A stretch of DNA of 25,000 bases from Stramonita haemastoma (taxonomy: Eukaryota; Mollusca; Gastropoda; Neogastropoda; Muricidae). The notes below the pieces were generated by a model. That model was not told where the DNA came from. It was given only the letters and a program-made list of their open reading frames with translations, and did not search any database. Below are positions 9,540 through 18,830 of the stretch, one piece after another. The stretch lies in the NCBI GenBank assembly GCA_030674155.1, contig CM060335.1, positions 45,044,066 to 45,069,065 of the forward strand, written 5' to 3'. The translations under genes were made by a program, and so were the position numbers. The first letter of the stretch is position 1; every line of letters starts with the position of its first letter.

Positions 9540-10004
9540 GGGGATAGCCTAGTGGTCAGAACATTGCGCTCGCAATTTGACGACACGGGTTCGATTCCCG
9601 TTCGAGGGCATTTTCCCCCTGGATTTAACATCAGTGCTGACTCTACTCTCCTCAGAAGTCTTTCGGATGAGACTATAGACCGAGGCCCCGTGTGCGAATG
9701 CAATTTGACGACACGGGTTCGATTCCCGTTCGAGGGCATTTTCCCCCTGGATTTAACATCAGTGCTGACTCTACTCTCCTCAGAAGTCTTTCGGATGAGA
9801 CTATAGACCGAGGCCCCGTGTGCGAATGCGAACGCAGAACATCTTGCGCACACGTTAAAACCCGTAACGCTTTTCGTAAGAGTACGCCATAGCGTGCCAG
9901 TGGGAACAGATGTCAAGATTTACAAAACTGCATACACACGGGGACTGGCTGTAAAAAAGCACACGAGTGCTTATTCCATTATCCTTGAAATAAAAGAATA
10001 GAAA
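9540..10004 (+). mobile_element. tRNA-derived SINE (type 1), fullest copy
   Basis: The head is tRNA-like: TAGCCTAGTGG at 9545-9555 is a perfect A box and GGTTCGATTCCCG (9588-9600) a perfect B box for RNA polymerase III. The body follows: TTTAACATCAGTGCTGACTC, TTTCGGATGAGACTATAGACCG, CCCCGTGTGCGAATGC, AACATCTTGCGCACACG, TTTTCGTAAGAGTACGCC, GTGCCAGTGGGAACAG. The 3' end is GTAAAAAAGCACACGAGTGC, TTATTCCATTATCCTTGAAATAAAAGAA. GCACACGAGTGC contains a small inverted repeat kept in other copies. The GGATGAGACTATAGACCGAGG block resembles a conserved central domain reported in other animal SINEs (recalled, unverified). No protein is encoded. The real tRNA gene function is lost, because the sequence continues into the SINE body. 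Confidence 0.85.
9572..9829. repeat. 128 bp tandem duplication inside the SINE
   Basis: GCAATTTGACGACACGG begins at 9572 and again at 9700. The second copy, ending GTGTGCGAATGC at about 9829, appears identical to the first. It duplicates the B box and the front of the SINE body but not the A box. Confidence 0.93.
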
Positions 10005-10382
10005 AAGAAACAGAAAACTACTGGACTATAGCATGAAATCTTTCAGATACATTCATTTTTCGTAAGTTGTATTGGTGTAAAATCTGTTATGGATTTGCTA
10101 GCGGAAAATTAATACACAGATCTGCCACCAATACATACAAACGTCATTTCAAAGCAAAGATAAGCATAGAGCCTGGTCTTTTGTATTACATTGGATGCCA
10201 TCCCCATCCCCCCCCCCCCAAAAGAAAAAAAGATGAAAGACACTCCTCCACATCTACTTCACACACAACTACATAAACTAGTAAGTAACAACACCCCTCT
10301 AATATGAAAGGCTATTGGAGGACTAAATTTTATTAACTGACATCTCATTAAACCAAACCCTTGCAAAAACTCAAAAAAGATT
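10005..10382. other. Unannotated DNA before the satellite
   Basis: No feature recognised apart from a poly-C run (10209-10218). A 69-codon plus frame at 10067 has no recognisable family. Confidence 0.5.
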
Positions 10383-12338
10383 AGATTGTATTACTTGCAT
10401 TCAATCTCATAATAACTCGGAACATATGCCATTCTATTTCTTGCATTCAATTTCATTAAAAAAAAAAACACCACCAAATATATACAGGGGTATTTCTTGC
10501 ATTCAATCTTATAAAAAAACACGAAAATATATTGGTGTGTTTTTGCATTCAATGTCGTTATAAAGTATTTTAAAAAAAACAACAAAACCACGAAAAATAT
10601 ACAATTGTATTTCTTGCATTCAATTTCATTGTTAAAAAAAAAACAAAAAAAACTTTACTATCATATTTCCTGCATTCAATTTCATTGTAAAAAAACAACA
10701 CAAAAAAATAAAACTATTGTATTTCTTGTATTCGATTTCATTGTACAAAAAAAACAACAAAAACTTATCATATTCATGCATTCAATTTCATTATAAAAAA
10801 AACGAAAAATATACTATGTATTCTGTATTCAATTTCATTGTGAATAACAAAAAACACTAACAGAAAATCTTTACTATCACAGTTTTGCAATTTTATAAAA
10901 ACAAAAAAAAAACGAAAAATATACTATTGTATTTCTTGCACTCAATTTCATAATTAAAAAAAAGCCGAAAAATTGTACTGTACTTCTTGAATTCAATTTC
11001 ATCATTGAGAAAAACCAACAGCAAAAAATATAGTATTATATTTCTTGCATTCAATTTCATTATTTAAAAAAACACGAAAAATATACTGTTGTATTTCTTG
11101 CATTCAATTTCATTATAAAAATATTATATACTATTGTACATCTGGCATTCAATTTCATTATACAAAAATACACCATTTTGTCTCTTGCATTCAATTTCAT
11201 TATACAACGAAAAAATCCTATTGTATTTCTTGCATTGAATTCAATTGTAAAAAAAAAACATAACAAAAAAGAACGAAAATTTAATATACTATTGTATTTC
11301 TTGCATTCAATTTCATTGTAAACAAAAAACAAACATACTTTTGTATTTCTTGCATTCAATATTCTATCTATCTCTATCTATCCCTTAGTCTGGCGACCAT
11401 GAGGGTACCATGAAGACTTGACAACAAAAAATACATCATTGTACTACTTATGTTCAGTTATATTATTAAAAAACCAACAAAATCATTACCCAAAAAAAAC
11501 CCACGAAAATATACGATTGTATTTCTTGCATTCAATTTCAATGTACACAAAAAAACGAAGAGTATACTATTATACTTCTTGCATTCAATATCATTCTGAA
11601 AAAGAAAACGAAAAATATACTATTGTATTTCTTGTATTCAATATCATTACAAAAAAAACACATATACTATTGTGTTTCTTGTATTCAATTTCATAATAAA
11701 AGAAGAAAAAAAATGTGTATACTTTTGTATTTCTTGCTTTCAATTTCATTTAAAAAAAAGAACGAAAAATATACAGGTGTATTTCTTGCATTCAATTTCA
11801 TTAGAAAAAAAACAACGAAAAATATACTATTATTTTTCTTGCATTAAATTTCATAAAACAAATGGAATTATAGTACTTAACTTTTTACATTTGATTTTGT
11901 CATAAAAGAACTACGAAAAATTAATATGTGATTGTATTTCTTGCATTTAATTTCGTTATAAAAAACAATAAAAAATATATTCTGTATTTCTTACGTTCAA
12001 TTTCTTAAAAAAACAAAAGAAACAAAGAACAAAATATGCCATTGTTTTTCTTGTATTCAATTGCATTAACAAAAAAAAAAACAAGGAAAAATGTATTATT
12101 GTATTTCTTACATTCAATTTCTTTATAAAACAAAGAACGAAAAATACGCCATTTCTATTTCTTGCATTCATTTTCACACAAAAAAACGGAAATGTATCAA
12201 AATTTCTCGCATTCGATTTCATTATGAAATAAAAAAAATAAACTGTTGTATTCCTAGCATTTGATTTTTTTTTATCGAAAAATATACTAACAGTTTTCTT
12301 GCATTCAATATTATAAAAATGGGAAAAAAAATCATATT
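10383..12338. repeat. A-rich ~50 bp satellite, segment 1
   Basis: The core TTTCTTGCATTCAATTTCATT recurs throughout; measured start-to-start spacings near the left edge are 46, 56, 46, 71, 56, 55 and 51. The core is preceded by a CGAAAAATATACTATTGTA-type block and followed by a variable A-run. Monomers are diverged, with length changes mainly in the A-runs. A short non-satellite insert with TCTA repeats and GTCTGGCGACCATGAGGGTAC lies at 11360-11425. The many short Phe/Ile/Cys/His frames on both strands, such as repeated ISCIQFHY, are monomer translations. Confidence 0.9.
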
Positions 12339-12556
12339 GTCAAGTAAAAAACACTTTAATCATCCCTGAAGAGCAATTACAATACTGATAGAAATATTCA
12401 TAGGAATCATAATCAAAGACACAAAATAGCTACATTTCATATTCGTTCAAACATTATATGATTGCTCCAAATAAAAATGTCACAAACACCACACTCTACC
12501 AGCAGGCACCCAAACCAACACACACAAAACACACAAGCACAACACACACACCACAC

Positions 12557-12614
<58 letters not shown>

Positions 12615-12717
12615 AATGTACGTATGGATACAATATTAAAACCATTGACTAGAAAAGACATGATCACCATTATTTATGCATTGTAAGCACTCACTTGCAT
12701 ACACACTATACATGCAT

Positions 12718-12775
<58 letters not shown>

Positions 12776-12790
12776 CCCCCCCCACACCAT

Positions 12791-12872
<82 letters not shown>

Positions 12873-13146
12873 CAATAAATGCAATGTTTTAAGACTATTA
12901 GCTAGAAAAACATGAATTTACAAGCAATTAAAAAAATCAATAAAGCCAAAATTAAGACATTTTATGAGTGCATAGGCATATATATGCACGCCTATATGCA
13001 TTGACTATATTCATAACTGTGCCAATTAAGACATTTTATGAGTGCATAGGCATATATATGCACGCCTATATGCATTGACTACATTCATAACTGTGCCAAT
13101 CAGGTAAGTATTTCAGAGAGGGGGGGGGGGGGGGGGGGGGGGGGGG
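12339..13146 (-). mobile_element. CA module, copy 2 (in satellite)
   Basis: Same order of blocks as the solo copy at 7655: CACTTTAATCATCCCTGAAG (12350), CATTATATGATTGCTCC, first CA tract (12553-12612), GGATACAATATTAAAACCATTGAC, second CA tract pair (12719-12870, split by CTCCCCCCCC), AATAAATGCAATG. It continues beyond the end of the solo copy with a 74 bp unit present twice (12956-13029 and 13030-13103), each with GCATATATATGC, then GCCAATCAGGTAAGTA and a run of 27 G's (13120-13146). The Thr-His and Cys-Val frames are artefacts. Confidence 0.75.
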
Positions 13147-13582
13147 TTTTGTATAGTTTGTTATTTCATTATAGAAAATAAACTGAAAAATTTGCTTTTG
13201 TACTTCTAGCATTCAATTTCTGATGAAATAAATTACTATTAATCTCTTACATTCAATTTCAAAATTTAATAAAAAAACACCCAAAACACCCAAAACAAAA
13301 ATGTCTACACTATTGTATTCCTTGCAATCAGTTTCATTATACAAAAAGCAATGCAAAATATACCATACAAAACTTTTTTCCCATGAAATGTTTTGCAAAA
13401 ACTATAGTATTTCCTGCAATCAATTTTATGGGGAAAAAAACAAAAAAATTAATATTGTATTTCTTGCATTTAATTTCATTATTTAAAGAAAAACACCGAA
13501 AAATATTTAGATATAATATTTTTCTTGCATTCAATGTCATTACAAAAAGGAGAAAAAAAAACGAAAAAGAAAATATACTATT
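13147..13582. repeat. ~50 bp satellite, segment 2
   Basis: Monomers include variant forms in a fixed order: CTAGCATTCAATTTCTGATG, TTACTATTAATCTCTTACATT, TATTCCTTGCAATCAGTTTC, CAAAAAGCAATGCAAAATAT, AAAACTTTTTTCCCATGAAAT, CCTGCAATCAATTTTATGGG, then standard monomers. The same series follows the next two modules. Confidence 0.85.
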
Positions 13583-13753
13583 GTCAAGTCAAAAACACTC
13601 TAATCATCCCTGAAGGGCAATTACAATACTCACAGGCATATTCATAGGAATCATGATCAAAGACACAAGATAGCTACATTTCATACTTGTTCAAACATTA
13701 TATGATAGCTTCAAATAAAAATGTCACAAACACTCACACTCTACCGGGCAGGG

Positions 13754-13832
<79 letters not shown>

Positions 13833-14009
13833 GTTTGACTTTGACTTTGACTTTGACTTGACTTTGACACAATGTGTGGATACAATATTAAAACTATTGA
13901 CTAGAAAAAAAAAACATAATCTGATCAGTAGTATTTACCCATTGTACACACTCCACTCATTCGCACATATACATGCATGCACCTGGCGCGCGCGCGCGCG
14001 CGCGCACAC

Positions 14010-14043
<34 letters not shown>

Positions 14044-14256
14044 AGCACACACACCCAAACACACATACACGCACACCAATAAGTGCAAAATTTTAAGACC
14101 ATTAGCTAGAAATGAATTTACAAGCAATTCAAAAAATTAATAAAGCCAAAATTAAGTCACTGATTTTATGAGTACATAAGCAGGTATATGCACTACTATC
14201 TGCATTGACTACATTCATTACTGGCAATCAGGTAAGTAATTCAGAGAAGTGGGGGG
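13583..14256 (-). mobile_element. CA module, copy 3 (in satellite)
   Basis: Begins GTCAAGTCAAAAACACTCTAATCATCCC, with the same internal blocks, the first CA tract (13757-13830), a TTTGACT repeat unique to this copy (13833-13868), a GC run (13986-14004) leading into the second CA tract, then AATAAGTGCAAAATTTTAAGACC, one copy of the 74 bp-type unit, GGCAATCAGGTAAGTAATTC and a short G-run. The 131-codon frame over it is a repeat artefact. Confidence 0.75.
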
Positions 14257-14658
14257 TACTTTATTTCTTTAAAAAAAAAAAAACCCACAAAAATTTGGTT
14301 TTGTATTTCTAGCATTCAATTTCTTATTAAAAAATACTATTAATCTCTTGCATTCAATATCGTCATTTAAAAAGCTAACAAAAAATCCCAAAACCTTGCA
14401 CTATTGTATTCCTTGCAATCAGTTTCATTATACAAAAAGAAATGCAAAAATATACTCTACAAAACTTTTTTCCCATGAAATTTATTGCAAGAACTATTGT
14501 ATTTCTTGCAATCAATTTCAAAGGGAAAAAAACTAAAAATTTAATATTGCATTTCTTGCATTCAATTTCATTATTAAAAAAAAAAACACTGGAAAATACA
14601 GTAATATTTTTCTTGCAATCAATGTCATTATAAAAAGAGGGGGGAAAATATACTATTG
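14257..14658. repeat. ~50 bp satellite, segment 3
   Basis: Same ordered variant monomers as segment 2 (CTAGCATTCAATTTCTTATT; TTCCTTGCAATCAGTTTC; AAAACTTTTTTCCCATGAAAT; CTTGCAATCAATTTCAAAGGG), ending directly at the next module with ATATACTATTGTCAAGTC. Confidence 0.85.
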
Positions 14659-14861
14659 TCAAGTCAAGTCAAAAACACTTTAATCGTCCCTGAAGAGCAA
14701 TTACAATACTGACAGGCATATTGATACGAATCATCATCAAAGACACAAAATAGCTACATTTCATATTTGTTCAAACATTATATGATAGCTTCAAATAAAA
14801 ATGTCACAAAAACTCACTCTCTACCAGCAGGCACCCAAACCAACACACACAAACACACACA

Positions 14862-14910
<49 letters not shown>

Positions 14911-15083
14911 ACAACACACACACACACACACTACACACACACAACACACAACACACACACACACACACACACACACACCATGTTTGGATACAATATTAAA
15001 ACCATTGACTAGAAAAGACATGATCACCATTATTTACGCATTGTAAGCACTCACTTGCACACACAACTATACATGCACTCACG

Positions 15084-15153
<70 letters not shown>

Positions 15154-15330
15154 ACACCAATAAATGCAATGTTTTAAAGAATATGAATTTACAAGCAAAT
15201 CAAAAAAATCAATAAAGCCAAAAATAAGAATTTTTGAGTACATAACATGTATATGCATGCCTTATGCATTGACTACATTCATAACTGTGGCAATCAGGTA
15301 CGTAATTCAAAAGTGGGAGTGGGGGGGGGG
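14659..15330 (-). mobile_element. CA module, copy 4 (in satellite)
   Basis: Begins GTCAAGTCAAGTCAAAAACACTTTAATCG. It keeps the full block order, two CA tract regions (14851-14980 and 15086-15151), AATAAATGCAATGTTTTAAAG, one copy of the 74 bp-type unit with ATGTATATGCATG, GGCAATCAGGTACGTAATTC and a G-run (15320-15330). Confidence 0.75.
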
Positions 15331-16850
15331 AAATTTGTGTATAGTTTATTTTCATTAAAAAAAACACGAAAAACTGTATATCTAATTTTTCTTTGATATT
15401 TAATCTTCATTCAATTTCTTATTAAAAACCGTTACACTCTTGTATTCCTTGCAATCAGTTTCATTACACAAAAAGCAATGCAAAATATACTTACAAAACT
15501 TTTTCCTTGCATGCAAGAAATTTTTTTTGTAATTTCATGGAAAAAAACTAACAAAATTGATATTGTATTCTTTCTTGCATTCAATTTCATTATTTAAAAA
15601 AATGACTACTGTTTTATAGTATTCAGTTTTATTATAAAAAAAGAAATAGAAAAATATACTTGTATTTCTCGCATTCAATTCTTTCTTAAAAAAAGGCACA
15701 CGAAAAATATATATTGTATTTCTTGTATTCAATTTCCTTATAAATAAAAAAAATTATACTGTTACATTTCTTGCATTCAATTTCATTATTCTTAAAAAAC
15801 AACGGAAAAATATATTTTTGTATTCTTGCATGCAAGTTCTTTAATAAAAAAAACAATGAAGTACGATTAATCTCTTTGATTCAATTTCACATTAAAAAAT
15901 AACACTTTGTATTTCTTGCATTCAATTTCATTATACAAAAAGCAACAAAATATATACTATTGTATTTCTCGCTTTCAATTTCATTATAAAAAAAGACGAA
16001 AAATATACTATTGCATTTCTTGCATTCAATTTCATTATGAAAAATGAAATGCAATAACTGCATAACACGTTGTATTTTTGTAATTCAATTTCATATTTAA
16101 AAAAAAACACCGAAGAATATACCTATCATTTTTCTTGCATTCAATTTTATTAAAAAAAAAAAAAAACAAGAAAAACGAATAGATTACAATTTTTGCATTC
16201 AATTTCATTGTAAAAAAAACCGAAAAATATCAGTTGTGTTTCTTGCATTTTATTTCAGTATTTTAAAAAAAATAAATGCATTTGTACTTCTTGCATTCAA
16301 CTTTATGAAAAAACTACTATTAATCTCTTGCATTCAATTTATTATTTAAAAAAAAACAACTAAAAAACCCGTTACACTATTGATTCCTTTAATCAGTTTC
16401 ATTATACAAAAAGCCCAAAATATACTTTTGTGTATCTCTCGCATTCAATTTCATAAAAAAAAAAGAAAAAAAAATCACTATTGGATTTCTTGCTTTTCAA
16501 CTTCGTTATAAAACAAACAACGAAAACTTACTAGATCTATTTGCATTCTTTAATTGAATTTCTTAAGGAAAAGAAAGCAAAAAAATATATATTTGTATTT
16601 CTGGCATTCAATTTTTTATAATAAGTAACATAATTGAATTTCTTGCATTCAATTTCATTACAAAAAAAAAACAACGACGAAAAATAATACTATTGTGTTT
16701 CTTGCATTAATTTCATCATAAAAAAGAAAAGGAAGAATATACTGCTGTATTTCTTGAATCAATTTTATTTAAAAAAAACGAAAAAATATGTATTTCAATT
16801 CATTTCATTAGACAATGCATTTCTTGCATTACATAAAAAAACGAAAAATA
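15331..16850. repeat. ~50 bp satellite, segment 4
   Basis: Begins with the same ordered variants as segments 2 and 3 (CCGTTACACTCTTGTATTCC, TTGCAATCAGTTTCATTACAC, CAAAACTTTTTCC), then goes on as ordinary monomers. Parts of the ordered series return without a module near 15850-15960 and 16310-16430 (ACTATTAATCTCTTGCATTC; CCCGTTACACTATTGATTCC; AATCAGTTTCATTATAC). The array fades near 16850. Confidence 0.85.
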
Positions 16851-16889
16851 GTGTTAAAAAACAAACCAAAACAAACAAACTAAACCACA

Positions 16890-16891
<2 letters not shown>

Positions 16892-16965
<74 letters not shown>

Positions 16966-16981
16966 CTCTCTCTCTCTTCTC
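16892..16981. repeat. (TC)n microsatellite
   Basis: About 90 bp of CT with single-base slips at 16930, 16959 and 16978. The Ser-Leu and Arg-Glu frames are artefacts. Confidence 0.95.
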
Positions 16982-17330
16982 TGTAACATGGATTACCATT
17001 CCTCCAAAACATTTCTACAACTCTCCTCCTCTCCGTCCCTTCTTCCTCATCTACAAAACTAAAAGACAATCACCCCTCTGTCAAACATTTATGCAAACAC
17101 TAGCATGCACATGTGCATACATACATGCCCTTATGTCTATCTCTTACGAACTACCACACTGACAAACATTCTTTCAATTCTGGAAACCTCCATTACAAAT
17201 GTGTCTAATATGCAATCACATTTCTTCATTTTTCTTCCCAGAAAAGTGTATAACGTAAATTCTACGCTGCCTGAAATACGACTTTTGCCTCCCGCATAAA
17301 TTAAATAAAAACTTTGCCATTATTGCGATA
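16982..17330. other. Unannotated DNA with a weak terminal-exon-like motif
   Basis: At 17222-17241 a pyrimidine-rich TTCTTCATTTTTCTTCCCAG resembles a 3' splice site. It is followed on plus by 18 open codons (17243-17296), a TAA at 17297-17299 and AATAAA at 17304-17309. Taken together this is the arrangement of a last coding exon, but an 18-codon peptide with no recognised family is very weak support. Confidence 0.15.
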
Positions 17331-17462
17331 GCCATAGGACCAGGTCAGTTGCTCTTGTTTCTAAATTAATGTAAAGAAAAGGCTTTTTAAAAATGAAAGC
17401 AACCTTAGACCACATAGGATCAGGTCATTTGCTCTTGTTTATGATTTAATGTAAAGAAAAAG
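17331..17462. repeat. 80 bp-period direct duplication
   Basis: CATAGGACCAGGTCAGTTGC TCTTGTTTCTAAATTAATGT (from 17333) returns from 17413 as CATAGGATCAGGTCATTTGC TCTTGTTTATGATTTAATGT. The copies differ at several positions, so the duplication is not very recent. Confidence 0.85.
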
Positions 17463-17691
17463 GTAAACAAAATTAATAAAATCATCTAAGACACCAGTGG
17501 TCAACTATACACCACACATTTATCCAAAATTAACAATTAGCAATCACCAAAACCCGAGTGCTTTTCCCACCTAAAAATAAACTAAAAATGCACACATACA
17601 CCACACAATTTTTCGATGGTTTCACAGTATATCTAAGGAAATGGTAACGAATACAGTAATATACCATTCGATAGATATGCCTCAGTAACAC

Positions 17692-17760
17692 ACCAACACA
17701 CACCACACCCACACACACACACACACACACACAACACACACACACTCACACACCAACACA

Positions 17761-17843
<83 letters not shown>

Positions 17844-17861
17844 CACACACACACACACACA
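17692..17861. repeat. (CA)n microsatellite
   Basis: Interrupted CA tract directly 5' of a SINE 3'-half. The Cys-Val frames on minus are artefacts. Confidence 0.95.
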
Positions 17862-17972
17862 TTGTGTGCCTGTGGGGAGGGATGATAAAATTTGCAAACT
17901 CAATGCTCAGGGACTGATGTAAAAAAATAACAAACCACTGTTCTTATTCCATTACTCGAAATAAAGAATTGA
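17862..17972 (+). mobile_element. SINE type 1 3' fragment
   Basis: TGTGCCTGTGGGGAGGGATG, TTTGCAAACTCAATGC, GATGTAAAAAAATAACAAACC, TTATTCCATTACTCGAAATAAAGAA match, in order, the last third of the copy at 9540. Confidence 0.68.
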
Positions 17973-17981
17973 GAACACACA

Positions 17982-18055
<74 letters not shown>
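17973..18055. repeat. (CA)n microsatellite
   Basis: CA tract between two SINE 3' fragments. Confidence 0.95.
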
Positions 18056-18058
<3 letters not shown>

Positions 18059-18262
18059 TGTTCAGCCAGAAGGAAAACATTAATTTTGCAAACTGGTAGT
18101 TTAAAAAAAAAAAGCGCACAAGTGCTAATTCCATTAATGTCAAAATAAAAATTTGAGAATGTGAGAACGGATGACACAAATTCGCCAAACGCATGTACAC
18201 GAGACGGGATGTAAAAAAGCGCACGAGTGCTTATTCCGTATCTTCAAATAAAGAACTGAGAA
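18056..18262 (+). mobile_element. Two SINE type 1 3' fragments in tandem
   Basis: First fragment, about 18056-18158: TTTTGCAAACTGG, TTTAAAAAAAAAAAGCGCAC, AAGTGCTAATTCCATTAATG, AATAAAAATTTGAG. Second, about 18160-18262: GAGAACGGATGACACAAATT, GGGATGTAAAAAAGCGCACG, AGTGCTTATTCCGTATCTTC, AAATAAAGAACTGAG. A CA-rich tract follows at 18263-18310. With the fragment at 17862 this gives three 3' ends in the same orientation within 400 bp. Confidence 0.7.
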
Positions 18263-18310
18263 CACACACACACTCACACACACCACACTCACTACACACC
18301 CACACCTCAC

Positions 18311-18780
18311 TCCACACACTACACATTCTCTCTCTCTTTTTGCATTCCTACTTACCAAAACATACTTTCTACATCCTTTGAATATCCCTGTCCTATAAAC
18401 ATCACCCCTCTCCCCCCTCTGCCCCCCCCCCCCCCCCCCCACACTCACACACTCCTGTCAATTCCATCACTGCTTTTTTCGTTATAAATATTTAAGTTTT
18501 TTCTGAACATTTCAATCCCATAATTATTTTTAAAAGTATTTTCATAACTCCCCATCCCCTCCCCCAACTTACCATGACTACCTATCCCCTATCTACTATC
18601 CCTATCCAGACTAACCTACCCCCTATCTACTAACCTTACCTATCCCCTATCGATGACTACCTATCCCCTATCGCATTCACACATAAGTCCTCGTATATAT
18701 TCCCACAGACCTAAAGATCCTAACCACCACCACCACCACCCCTCTCCTAGCATCTCTTTCCTTGATATTCTAACCCCCCT
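18311..18780. other. Pyrimidine-rich low-complexity DNA
   Basis: Contains a poly-C run of about 20 (18421-18440) and degenerate CTACCTATCCCCTATC repeats (about 18570-18672). No gene is recognised, and the frames crossing it have no family character. Confidence 0.6.
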
Positions 18781-18805
18781 AATCCTCCCTCCCAGCCATG
18801 GAGAT

Positions 18806-18830
18806 GGGGGAAGGGGGGAGGGGTGGGGGG
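18806..18830 (+). other. G-quadruplex motif
   Basis: Four G-runs of 5, 6, 4 and 6 separated by loops of AA, A and T. This fits the intramolecular G-quadruplex pattern with very short loops. Any biological role is unknown. Confidence 0.7.

Noticed and set aside
9540..9611. Functional tRNA gene
   Set aside because: A and B boxes are good, but the sequence runs on into a SINE body and I could not fold a convincing cloverleaf with an acceptor stem.
10067..10276. Plus frame with CKIC near its start, briefly considered as a zinc-finger (BED-like) remnant
   Set aside because: The required later His/Cys ligands are not at the right spacing, and it runs into a poly-C tract.
16300..16430. A fifth CA module
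   Set aside because: Only the satellite monomers that normally follow a module are present; the module blocks themselves are absent.
10383..16850. CRISPR-like pattern (short conserved core with variable spacers)
   Set aside because: Spacers are A-rich variants of one another, spacing varies from 46 to 71 bp, and all context is eukaryotic. It is a satellite.
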